From the NCBI GenBank assembly GCA_013290035.1, contig JABCYT010000205.1, forward strand, positions 1 through 6,469: 6,469 nucleotides of DNA, read 5' to 3'. Below the pieces are notes generated by a model. That model worked only from the letters and a program-made list of their open reading frames with translations, made no database searches and was not told the DNA's origin. The stretch is from Alphaproteobacteria bacterium. Lineage in GTDB: Bacteria > Pseudomonadota > Alphaproteobacteria > Reyranellales > Reyranellaceae. The position numbers and the translations under genes were made by a program. Below are positions 1 through 5,988 of this stretch, piece by piece (the stretch's first letter is position 1; the number at the start of each line of letters is the position of its first letter).

Positions 1-1465
1 CCAGCTCGGAGAGATCGCCGGTGCCCACCACCATGCCGCCGTGCTGGTTGGCCAGGCGGAACAGGTAATCGGTGCGCAGCCCCGCCTGCACGTTCTCGAA
101 GGTGACGTCGTAGACCTTCTTGCCCTCGGCGAAGGGATGGCCGATGTCGGCCAGCATCTGGTGGGCCGCCGGCTTGATATCGATCTCGGCCGCCGTCACG
201 CCCAGCGCCGTCATCAGTCGCCAGGCATTCTTGTGGGTTTTGTCCGACGTGCCGAAGCCCGGCAGGGTATAGGCCAGCACGTTCCGGCGTGGCAGGCCGA
301 GCTGGTCCATCGCCCGGCAGGTCACGATCAGCGCCTGGGTCGAATCGAGGCCGCCCGACACGCCGATGATCGCCCGCTGGGTGCGGCTCGACTGCAGGCG
401 CTGCGCCAGGCCCTGGATCTGGATGTTGTAGGCCTCGTAGCAATTGTCGCGCAGCTTGGCCGGGTCCGACGGCACGTAGGGGAACCGTTCGACCGCGCGG
501 TCGAGGGCCACGCTGTTGGACGGCGCGTCGAGCGCGAAGCGCACCTTGCGGAAGCGCGCGACCTTCTCGGCCTCGAGCATGGCGCAGTCGGCGAAGCCGT
601 TGTTGCGCAGCCGCTCCTGGCGAATGCGGCCGAGATCGACGTCGGCGCGCACGATGGTCGATTCCTTCTCGAAGCGCGACGATTCGACCAGCTGGTCGCC
701 GCATTCGTAGATCGCGGCGTGGCCGTCCCACGCCAGATCGGTCGTCGATTCGCCGGGACCCGAGGCCGAGTAGGCGTAGGCGGCGATGCCGCGCGCCGAC
801 TGGCTGCCGCACAGCAGCCGGCGCGCTTCGGCCTTGCCGATGGTGATGTTGCTGGCCGACAGGTTTATAAGCACCTCCGCGCCAGCCAGCGCCGCGTGGC
901 TCGATGGCGGCACCGGGACCCAGATGTCCTCGCAGATCTCGACGTGGAAGGTGAAGGGCACCGTGCCGCTCGAGCGGAACAGCATGTCGGTGCCGAACGG
1001 CACTTCCTGGCCCGCGAGCTTGATGCTGCTCTCGATGACGTTGGCGCCCGAGACGAAGTGGCGCTTTTCGTAGAACTCGCGGTAGTTCGGCAGGTAGGTC
1101 TTGGGCACCACGCCCAGGATCACGCCGCGATGGATGACGACGGCGGCGTTGTAGAGCCGGCCCGCCACGCGCAGCGGGGCGCCCACGATCAGGACGGGAA
1201 AGAGCTTGGTCGAGGCCGCCACGACCTGGGCGATCGACGTCTCGACCTGGTCGAGGAGCGCGTCCTGCAGCAGCAGATCCTCGATGGCGTAGGACGACAG
1301 CCCGAGCTCCGGGAACACCATGATCGCGGTCAGCGCCTTGTCGCCCTCGCCGGCGAGCCGCAGCGTCTCGGCGAGATTGTAGGCGGCGTCGGCGACCCGG
1401 GTCCGCGGGACGCAGCACGCAACGCGCACGAATTCGTGTGAATAGAGGGAGAAGAAATCGGACAA
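1..1465 (-). CDS. nadE: Glutamine-dependent NAD+ synthase, 3' end cut by window edge
   Basis: Makes NAD+ from nicotinic acid adenine dinucleotide, ATP and glutamine, the last step of cytoplasmic NAD synthesis. About 488 residues are visible of a protein usually near 680. Residues about 10-280 are a nitrilase-type glutaminase domain carrying the Glu-Lys-Cys triad: E53 (FPELGLSSY), K122 (VPKTYLPNYREFYEKR) and C178 (EICEDIW). The ammonia made there feeds the C-terminal synthetase domain, which shows the ATP-pyrophosphatase P-loop SGGLDST at 370-376 and GTGDLSEL at 481-488, where the window ends. The start is taken as TTG at 1465 because it gives SDFFSLYSHEFVRVA, a typical N-terminus, and puts the triad at positions like those of the M. 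tuberculosis enzyme. No Shine-Dalgarno is visible; the next candidate, GTG at codon 13, would cut conserved sequence. The gene starts 17 nt after the tRNA-Val CCA and is probably read from the tRNA promoter. Function is certain, exact start less so. Confidence 0.96.
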   Translation of the reverse strand, partial: MSDFFSLYSHEFVRVACCVPRTRVADAAYNLAETLRLAGEGDKALTAIMVFPELGLSSYAIEDLLLQDALLDQVETSIAQVVAASTKLFPVLIVGAPLRVAGRLYNAAVVIHRGVILGVVPKTYLPNYREFYEKRHFVSGANVIESSIKLAGQEVPFGTDMLFRSSGTVPFTFHVEICEDIWVPVPPSSHAALAGAEVLINLSASNITIGKAEARRLLCGSQSARGIAAYAYSASGPGESTTDLAWDGHAAIYECGDQLVESSRFEKESTIVRADVDLGRIRQERLRNNGFADCAMLEAEKVARFRKVRFALDAPSNSVALDRAVERFPYVPSDPAKLRDNCYEAYNIQIQGLAQRLQSSRTQRAIIGVSGGLDSTQALIVTCRAMDQLGLPRRNVLAYTLPGFGTSDKTHKNAWRLMTALGVTAAEIDIKPAAHQMLADIGHPFAEGKKVYDVTFENVQAGLRTDYLFRLANQHGGMVVGTGDLSEL

Positions 1466-1472
1466 GGGATTG

Positions 1473-1491
1473 TGGTGGGCGATGGTGGGCG
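1473..1491 (-). repeat. Tandem duplication of the tRNA-Val 3' acceptor end
   Basis: CGCCCACCA occurs twice, one base apart, on the minus strand (1491-1483 and 1481-1473). The first copy is the true acceptor strand plus CCA of tRNA-Val; the second fills most of the 17-nt gap before nadE. It may come from slippage, or be a remnant of integration at the tRNA 3' end, although no integrase or other mobile-element gene is near. Confidence 0.7.
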
Positions 1492-1557
1492 CGACAGGGA
1501 TTGAACCTGTGACCCCTGCCATGTCAAGACAGTGCTCTACCGCTGAGCTACGCGCCC
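1483..1557 (-). tRNA. tRNA-Val (anticodon GAC)
   Basis: The reverse strand folds into a complete cloverleaf. The acceptor GGGCGCG pairs with CGCGCCC, the D arm is GCTC/GAGC with loop AGCGGTA, and the anticodon arm is CTGTC/GGCAG (one T-G pair). The anticodon loop TTGACAT gives GAC, which reads the valine codon GUC (and GUU by wobble). The variable loop has five bases and the T arm is ACAGG/CCTGT with loop TTCAATC. The body is 72 nt with discriminator A at 1486, and CCA is encoded at 1485-1483. It lies directly upstream of nadE on the same strand. The sequences flanking both ends (GGCGAT before, ATCGCC after) are complementary and could extend the acceptor helix in the precursor. Confidence 0.98.
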
Positions 1558-1575
1558 ATCGCCGGAAAGTGCGGT

Positions 1576-1604
1576 CGTCTACATCGCGGCAGTTTGATTG
1601 GCAA
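1576..1604 (-). promoter_or_regulatory. Candidate sigma-70 promoter for tRNA-Val and nadE
   Basis: On the minus strand TTGCCA (1604-1599; 5 of 6 matches to TTGACA) lies 17 bp before TAGACG (1581-1576), a weak -10. The tRNA 5' end is 18 nt further on, which would leave a leader of roughly 10 nt to be removed by RNase P. The -35 box sits inside the first copy of the 17-bp tandem repeat. Position and spacing are good, the -10 is poor. Confidence 0.35.
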
Positions 1605-1629
1605 GTATGGGGGATTGGCAACTATGAGG
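1596..1629. repeat. 17-bp tandem repeat, two copies and a partial third
   Basis: GATTGGCAAGTATGGGG (1596-1612) is followed directly by GATTGGCAACTATGAGG (1613-1629), matching at 15 of 17 positions. GATTG at 1630-1634 starts a possible decayed third copy. The array is in the spacer between the divergent tRNA-Val and amidohydrolase genes and overlaps the candidate tRNA -35 box, so it could be a regulator binding array or a simple slippage product. Confidence 0.6.
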
Positions 1630-1684
1630 GATTGACGGGGGTGCGAGGCGTGACGCGCCCCGCCCCGCGCGCTATGAGGCTTGT

Positions 1685-2584
1685 ATGGAGTTTTTACCGG
1701 TCGCGCCCGATCACGACGCTTTGGATTGCCGCCTGCCGTCCCGCCAGACCGCACCGGTCGTCGTTGCCTCTCCCCACAGCGGGTCCGTCTATCCTGCCGC
1801 TTTCCTGACCCAGGCCGCCGTGTCGCTGGCGGCGCTGCGCCGCGCCGAAGATGCCTTCGTCGACGAGCTGTTTGCCGCCGCCCCCGCGCTCGGCATGCCC
1901 TTCCTGGCCGCACGCTTTCCGCGCTCCTACGTCGACGCCAACCGCGAGCCCTACGAGCTCGATCCCGGCATGTTCGAGGGTCCCCTGCCGCGGCCGCTCA
2001 ATCACCGCACCACCCGCGTCGCCGCCGGCCTCGGCATGATCCCGAGGGTGGCGGCCAGCGGCGAAGCGATCTATCGCGGCCGCGTACCGTCCGGCGAGAT
2101 CGAGCAGCGGCTGGAAACCTGCTGGCGGCCCTATCATACGGCCCTCTCGACGTTGATCGAGCAGACGCACCGGATGTTCGGCAGCGTTCTGCTGGTCGAC
2201 GCCCATTCCATGCCGTCCTCGGCGTCGGGCATGGGGCTGCGCGAGCGCGATCACCGCGTCGACATCGTATTGGGCGACAATCATGGCGAGTCCTGCGCCG
2301 CCGATCTGGTGGATTGCGCCGAGCGCTGGCTGAGCGACCGCGGGCTCAGGGTCCAGCGCAACCAGCCCTACGCCGGCGGCTTCAGCACGCAGCGTTACGG
2401 ATCGCCCAGCCTTGGCCGGCATGCTCTGCAGATCGAAATCAATCGCGCGCTCTATATGGACGAAGCGCGCCACGAGAGACTGCCGACGGCAGGCGTCGTG
2501 GAGAGGCTGATGGCCGGATTCCTGGAAGAGATCGGCGATCAGGCGACGGCGACGCTGCTGCCCCGCCCGCTGGCGGCCGAGTAG
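1685..2584 (+). CDS. N-formylglutamate amidohydrolase family protein
   Basis: A 299-residue cytoplasmic protein of the FGase family (Pfam N-formylglutamate amidohydrolase). Characterised members remove formate from N-formyl-L-glutamate in histidine breakdown (HutG type) or act on related N-acyl amino acids. Visible motifs are SPHSG (29-33), VDANRE (83-88), VDAHSMP (171-177), GDNHGESC (197-204), PYAGGFSTQRYG (228-239) and the C-terminal IEINRALYMDE (250-260); the His, Asp and Glu in these are the likely metal and catalytic residues. There is no signal peptide. Start ATG 1685 has GAGG at 1676-1679, five bases upstream. The gene stands alone, divergent from tRNA-Val. No hutH, hutU, hutI or hutF is in the window, so a role in histidine use cannot be assumed. 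Family membership is sure, the exact substrate is open. Confidence 0.9.
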   Translation: MEFLPVAPDHDALDCRLPSRQTAPVVVASPHSGSVYPAAFLTQAAVSLAALRRAEDAFVDELFAAAPALGMPFLAARFPRSYVDANREPYELDPGMFEGPLPRPLNHRTTRVAAGLGMIPRVAASGEAIYRGRVPSGEIEQRLETCWRPYHTALSTLIEQTHRMFGSVLLVDAHSMPSSASGMGLRERDHRVDIVLGDNHGESCAADLVDCAERWLSDRGLRVQRNQPYAGGFSTQRYGSPSLGRHALQIEINRALYMDEARHERLPTAGVVERLMAGFLEEIGDQATATLLPRPLAAE

Positions 2585-2615
2585 GTCCTATCCGCACAGG
2601 CTGTGACGACCAGCC

Positions 2616-2644
2616 AAAAAAAAGGGCCGTGACAAGCACGGCCC
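2616..2644 (-). terminator. Intrinsic terminator of the minus-strand small RNA
   Basis: On the minus strand GGGCCGTG pairs perfectly with CACGGCCC (8 bp) around the loop CTTGT and is followed by eight T residues (2623-2616). This is a textbook Rho-independent terminator in the minus direction. In the plus direction the hairpin is followed only by GAGTTT, so at most it would weakly stop transcription leaving the amidohydrolase gene that ends 31 bases earlier. No protein gene on the minus strand uses it, which points to a non-coding transcript. Confidence 0.85.
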
Positions 2645-2717
2645 GAGTTTAGGGAGGAAACGCCCAAGACGGGCATACAGCAAACAATGAAGGCCGCAGA
2701 CGCGGCGTTTGCTGCCC
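2616..2717 (-). ncRNA. Probable trans-acting small RNA with a CCUCCC loop
   Basis: About 100 nt between a promoter-like sequence and a strong terminator, with no coding potential. In RNA order there are three structured parts. First, a hairpin at 2714-2678 has outer stem CAGCAAAC/GTTTGCTG (8 bp) and inner stem GCCGC/GCGGC (5 bp) around GTCT, with a 7-nt bulge. Second, a small hairpin GCCC-GTCTT-GGGC lies at 2674-2662. Third, GTTT/AAAC (2661-2647) holds CCTCCCT in its loop, followed by the terminator. A CCUCC-type loop can pair with Shine-Dalgarno sequences; several alphaproteobacterial sRNA families (alpha-r14/NfeR1 type, CcsR type) use such loops to block translation. Similarity to them is in architecture only; I cannot confirm family membership. 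It is divergent from the downstream peptidase operon. The 5' end is estimated from the promoter. Confidence 0.65.
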
Positions 2718-2721
2718 CCTA

Positions 2722-2750
2722 AGAATGGTGCACTTGCGAAGGGATTTCAA
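2722..2750 (-). promoter_or_regulatory. Candidate promoter of the small RNA
   Basis: TTGAAA (2750-2745; 5 of 6 matches to TTGACA, preceded by C as is common in Alphaproteobacteria) is followed after exactly 17 bp by CATTCT (2727-2722), a weak -10. Transcription would start near 2715-2720, just before the first hairpin of the small RNA. The position relative to hairpin and terminator supports it more than the -10 sequence does. Confidence 0.5.
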
Positions 2751-2847
2751 GGGGGAAAAAAGGCCCTGAATTCACATATTTAACCCTGCTTTATGTCGTG
2801 GTTTGGGTGTGGCTTTTCTGCAACGCACAACGATCATGCGGGGCAGG

Positions 2848-2882
2848 TTTGCAGCGTGCGCAAAGCTGTGACAATCCGCACA
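2848..2882 (+). promoter_or_regulatory. Candidate operator sites upstream of the peptidase-deacylase operon
   Basis: Two inverted repeats lie close together 55-89 bases before the operon start. TTTGC-N7-GCAAA (2848-2864) has the T-N11-A spacing of LysR-type sites. TGTGA-N6-GCACA (2867-2882) matches 9 of 10 half-site bases of the CRP/FNR-type palindrome TGTGA-N6-TCACA. I see no convincing -35/-10 pair next to them, and short palindromes occur by chance, so this is tentative. Confidence 0.25.
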
Positions 2883-2925
2883 CTGCCCGCATTTCTGTAA
2901 ATTGCTCAAGGACTTGGCTCAAGCT

Positions 2926-2934
2926 GGGAGAGGG
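2926..2934 (+). promoter_or_regulatory. Ribosome binding site supporting the TTG start at 2937
   Basis: A purine-rich GGGAGAGGG holds GGAG six bases before TTG 2937. It supports this rare start over the in-frame ATG codons further in, which would remove the conserved N-terminal strand MAKKFAIAMMMHETNTF. Confidence 0.75.
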
Positions 2935-2936
2935 AA

Positions 2937-4436
2937 TTGGCGAAGAAATTTGCAATCGCGATGATGATGCACGAGACCAATACGTTCTCGCCGCTGCCTA
3001 CTCCGATCGATTCTTTCTCCCGCGCCGGCGCTCTCAGCGGTCCTGGCGCCATCAGGGAGGCCGAAGGCACCAACACGTCCCTGGGCGGATTCATCGAAGT
3101 CGCCCGCAAGGCGGGCGCTGAATTCACCCTGCCGATGGCGGCGTCGGCGCATCCGTCGGGCCTCGTGACCAAGGCCGCCTACGAGCAGATGACGACGGCC
3201 ATCGTCGATGAGATCAAGAAGGGCTGCGATGCCGTGCTGCTGGCCCTGCACGGCGCCATGGTGGCGGAGCACCATGACGACGGCGAAGGCGAGCTGCTCA
3301 ATCGCATCCGCAAGATCGCACCCGACGTGCCGATCGCGGTGGCGCTCGATTTCCACACCCAGATGACCGACGCCATGATCAAGGGCGCCACCATCATCAC
3401 CGGCTATCGCACCTATCCCCATATCGACATGGCCGACACCGCCCATCGCGCCGGCCGCACCCTGATGCGCATGCTGGCGGGCGAGGTCGAGCCGAAGATG
3501 GTGTGGGGCAACCGCCCGATCATGAGCAGCTCGCTGGTCCACACGCCCTCGCGCGAGCCGATGAAGACGCTGATGGGCATGGCCAACCACGCCGAGGATA
3601 CCGGCCAGGTGCTGAACGCTTCGGTGTTCGGCGGCTTCCCCCAGGCCGACATCCCTCACCTGGCACTTTCCTCGGTGATCGTCTGCGACAAGCGGACGGC
3701 CGAGGGCGAGGTGCTGCTGAACAAGATCCTCGATACCGCCTGGGAGAAGCGCGAAGGCTTTCTCTTTCATCCCGAGCCGCTGGCGGTCCAGGTGGCGCGC
3801 GCCAAGTCGCTCGACGGCGGCCCCGTCGTCATGGCCGACCATGGCGACAACACCGCCTCGGGCGGCACCCAGGACGTGATGAGCGTCGTCGAGGAGGCGA
3901 TGAAGCAGGGTCTCGAAGACGCCTGCGCCGGCCCGATCTGCGATCCGGCGTGCGTCGAGCAGATGATCAAGGCCGGGGTCGGCGCCGAGGTGACCCTGCA
4001 ACTGGGCGGCAAGATCGACATGCCGGCCATGGGCCTCAAGGGCAAGCCGCTCAAGATGACGGGCAAGGTCAAGGCGATCACCGACGGCCAGTTCACGGTC
4101 ACCGGCCCGATGGCGACCGGCACCACGGTGCGCATGGGCCGCACCGCCGTGCTCGACACCGGCAAGATGCAGATCGTGGTGTCGGAAAGACGCGCCGAGC
4201 CCTTCGACCTCGGCGTGTTCACCCATTGCGGCATCGATCCGCGCCGCAAGAAATACGTGCTGATCAAGTCGCGCCAGCATTTCCGCGCCGGCTTCGAACC
4301 GATCGCCAGGCACATCGTCATGTGCGACGGCGACGGCTGCACGGCGTCGGACCTGAAACTGTTCAAGTACACCAGGGTCAAGCGCCCGCTCTACCCGTTC
4401 GATCTCGACATGCGGCTGGGCCGCAACCAAGCCTAG
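2937..4436 (+). CDS. M81 family metallopeptidase (MlrC-like)
   Basis: A 499-residue protein of the M81/MlrC family, full length for the group. The founder, microcystinase C of sphingomonads, cuts the linear products of microcystin; most relatives in soil and water bacteria have unknown substrates, probably peptides or amides. Residues about 2-290 are the MlrC N-terminal domain with HETNTF (12-17), LHGAM (104-108), DFHTQM (138-143) and YPHIDMADTA (160-169). D138, H140 and H162 have the spacing (2 and 22) of the family's zinc ligands. Residues about 300-480 are the MlrC C-terminal domain with VVMADHGDNTASGGTQD near 300. No signal peptide is seen, so it should act in the cytoplasm. The start is TTG. 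The stop overlaps the ribosome binding site of the deacylase, ten bases before its ATG, so the two are co-expressed. It should not be taken as a true microcystinase: mlrA, mlrB and mlrD are absent here. Confidence 0.92.
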   Translation: MAKKFAIAMMMHETNTFSPLPTPIDSFSRAGALSGPGAIREAEGTNTSLGGFIEVARKAGAEFTLPMAASAHPSGLVTKAAYEQMTTAIVDEIKKGCDAVLLALHGAMVAEHHDDGEGELLNRIRKIAPDVPIAVALDFHTQMTDAMIKGATIITGYRTYPHIDMADTAHRAGRTLMRMLAGEVEPKMVWGNRPIMSSSLVHTPSREPMKTLMGMANHAEDTGQVLNASVFGGFPQADIPHLALSSVIVCDKRTAEGEVLLNKILDTAWEKREGFLFHPEPLAVQVARAKSLDGGPVVMADHGDNTASGGTQDVMSVVEEAMKQGLEDACAGPICDPACVEQMIKAGVGAEVTLQLGGKIDMPAMGLKGKPLKMTGKVKAITDGQFTVTGPMATGTTVRMGRTAVLDTGKMQIVVSERRAEPFDLGVFTHCGIDPRRKKYVLIKSRQHFRAGFEPIARHIVMCDGDGCTASDLKLFKYTRVKRPLYPFDLDMRLGRNQA

Positions 4437-4439
4437 GAG
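4435..4439 (+). promoter_or_regulatory. Ribosome binding site overlapping the upstream stop codon
   Basis: AGGAG begins inside the TAG stop of the metallopeptidase (4434-4436) and lies seven bases before ATG 4447. The overlap suggests translational coupling of the two operon genes. Confidence 0.8.
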
Positions 4440-4446
4440 TTCTGTC

Positions 4447-5907
4447 ATGGCCGCTTACGACGTCGTCATCCGCCACGGCCAAGTGGCCGACGGCACCGGC
4501 AAGAAGCTGTTCGCCGCCGACGTCGCCCTCAAAGGCGATCGCATCGCCGCCGTCGAGGCGCCGGGCACACTCAAGGGCGACAACGAGATCGACGCCACCG
4601 GCAAGGTCGTGGCGCCCGGTTTCATCGACGTGCACACCCACGACGACACCGCCCTGATCGACAATCCGACCATGGCGATGAAGGCGAGCCAGGGCGTGAC
4701 CACCGTAGTCTGCGGCAATTGCGGCGTGTCGGCCTCGCCCTACCTGCGCTCCGACATCGGCCATTTCCTGTCGCTGATCGTCAAGAAGCAGGCGAACGTC
4801 TCGAAGAACTTCGCGGAATTCGCCGGCAAGGTCGACGCGGCCAGGCCCGCCATCAACGGCGCCTTCCTGATCGGCCACGGGACGCTGCGCATGAACGCCA
4901 TGGGCGACGACCTCGGCCGCACCGCTGCGCCTGCCGAGATCGCCGTGATGCGCGACCTGCTCGACCAGAGCCTCGGGCAAGGCGCCATCGGCATGTCGAG
5001 CGGTCTTTTCTACGCCGTCGCCAACGCCGCCTCGACCGACGAGGTGGCCGAGGTCGCCAAGCCGCTCGGCACGTGGGGCGGCGTCTACACCGCCCATATG
5101 CGCGACGAGGGCGACGACATCCTGAAGTCGATGGACGAGACCTTCGAGATCGGCCGTCGCGCCGGCGCCTCGATCATCGTCTCGCATCACAAATGCTCGG
5201 GCCGATCCAATTTCGGCCGCATGAAGGAGACGCTTCCCAAGTTCAGCGAGGCGATGAAGAGCCAAGAGATCGCCTTCGACGTCTATCCCTACGTCGCCGG
5301 CTCGACGATCCTGCGCAGCGACATGCTCGGGCGCGCCGACAAGGTGCTGATCACCTGGTCCGACAAGGTGCCGGGCATGAGCGGCCGCGATCTCAAGGAG
5401 ATCGCCCAGGAGATGGGCTGCTCGATGCGCGAGGCCGCCGACCGCCTGCAGCCCGCCGGCGCCATCTACTTCATGATGGACGAGAAGGACGTGCAGAGCG
5501 CGATGTCCCATCCCGGCGCGATGATCGGCTCGGACGGCATTCCCTTCGACACCCATCCGCACCCGCGCCTGTGGGGCACCTTCCCGCGCGTGCTGGGCCA
5601 CTATTCGCGCGATCTGAAACTCTTCCCGCTGGAGGACGCGGTGCGCCGCATGACGTCGTACTCGGCGCGGCGCTTCAGCCTCACCAAGCGGGGCGAGGTG
5701 AAGCCCGGCTTCTATGCCGACATCTGCGTGTTCGATCCGGCGACGGTGATCGACACGGCGACCTTCGACAAGCCGATCTCGCCGGCGCGCGGCATCGACA
5801 CGGTGCTGTGCAACGGCCAGATCGCCTGGCGCGACGGCAAGCCCGGCGGCGGCCGCGCAGGCCGCGCGCTCAGGCTGCACGACATGCAGGCGGAAGCGAA
5901 AGCCTGA
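4447..5907 (+). CDS. N-acyl-D-amino-acid deacylase (D-aminoacylase family amidohydrolase)
   Basis: A 486-residue zinc amidohydrolase that splits N-acyl-D-amino acids into a carboxylate and the free D-amino acid (EC 3.5.1.81 type). The N-terminal small beta domain leads into a TIM barrel starting at APGFIDVHTHDD (56-67), with metal-site H63 and H65. C92 in GNCGVSASP matches the bridging cysteine (Cys96) of the Alcaligenes D-aminoacylase. H217 (TAHMRDEG), H247 (VSHHK) and D363 (GSDGIPFD) match its His220, His250 and Asp366. GMSSGLFY (182-189) is another family motif, and KPGFYADICVFD (419-430) begins the closing beta domain. All catalytic residues are intact. It is the second gene of the operon with the M81 peptidase; the pair suggests peptide cleavage followed by deacylation, an inference. 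Specificity for the side chain (neutral D-residues, D-Glu or D-Asp) cannot be read from sequence. A nearby dihydropyrimidinase or dihydroorotase is excluded by the NCG cysteine. Confidence 0.93.
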   Translation: MAAYDVVIRHGQVADGTGKKLFAADVALKGDRIAAVEAPGTLKGDNEIDATGKVVAPGFIDVHTHDDTALIDNPTMAMKASQGVTTVVCGNCGVSASPYLRSDIGHFLSLIVKKQANVSKNFAEFAGKVDAARPAINGAFLIGHGTLRMNAMGDDLGRTAAPAEIAVMRDLLDQSLGQGAIGMSSGLFYAVANAASTDEVAEVAKPLGTWGGVYTAHMRDEGDDILKSMDETFEIGRRAGASIIVSHHKCSGRSNFGRMKETLPKFSEAMKSQEIAFDVYPYVAGSTILRSDMLGRADKVLITWSDKVPGMSGRDLKEIAQEMGCSMREAADRLQPAGAIYFMMDEKDVQSAMSHPGAMIGSDGIPFDTHPHPRLWGTFPRVLGHYSRDLKLFPLEDAVRRMTSYSARRFSLTKRGEVKPGFYADICVFDPATVIDTATFDKPISPARGIDTVLCNGQIAWRDGKPGGGRAGRALRLHDMQAEAKA

Positions 5908-5911
5908 CGCC

Positions 5912-5982
5912 GGGGGCGCGACTCCAGTCGCGCGATCTTCTGTTCGCTCACCAAAGACGCGCCACTGGAGTGGCGCGCCCCC
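5912..5982. repeat. REPIN-like element of two inverted REP palindromes
   Basis: Two 18-bp palindromes face each other. The left is GCGCGACTCCAGTCGCGC (5916-5933), the right GCGCCACTGGAGTGGCGC (5959-5976), with 25 bp between. The outer ends GGGGGCGCG (5912-5920) and CGCGCCCCC (5974-5982) are exact inverted repeats. Each arm folds by itself and the two arms can pair with each other. In the stems G-C is replaced by C-G on both sides, so pairing is kept despite change. This is the structure of REP doublets (REPINs), non-autonomous repeats spread by RAYT-type transposases. It fills the gap between convergent genes, five bases after the deacylase stop and six bases from the dksA stop, and may also end or protect both transcripts, although no T-tract follows. 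Confidence 0.75.
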
Positions 5983-5988
5983 AGCAAG

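Noticed and set aside
41..1441. Long plus-strand ORF of 466 codons
   Set aside because: It is antisense to nadE, whose active-site motifs are complete on the minus strand. The translation is low-complexity, rich in Arg, Ala, Gly and His, as expected for a shadow frame in GC-rich DNA.
1473..1491. Attachment site of an integrated element at the tRNA 3' end
   Set aside because: The duplicated segment is only 9 bp and lies one base from the tRNA, with no DNA inserted between copies and no integrase nearby.
2624..2650. Hairpin as the main terminator of the plus-strand amidohydrolase gene
   Set aside because: In the plus direction it is followed only by GAGTTT, whereas the minus direction has eight T residues. 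Weak bidirectional action is possible but is not the main call.
2651..2722. Plus-strand mini-ORF ATG at 2687 (11 codons) behind a GGGAGG sequence
   Set aside because: The GGGAGG is about 30 bases from the ATG, too far to act as its binding site. It is better explained as the complement of the CCUCCC loop of the minus-strand RNA; the T-tract and promoter both favour the minus strand.
2937..4436. Naming the gene mlrC as a true microcystinase
   Set aside because: The family is broad, the partner genes mlrA, mlrB and mlrD are missing, and the operon partner is a D-aminoacylase, so only the family-level name is justified.
4378..5880. Minus-strand ORF of 500 codons, and a similar one at 2919-4448
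   Set aside because: Both mirror the codon pattern of the peptidase and deacylase genes on the plus strand and show no family motifs; long antisense ORFs are common when third positions are G or C.
5912..5982. CRISPR repeat-spacer pair
   Set aside because: There are only two units, inverted to each other, with no direct repeat array and no cas genes.
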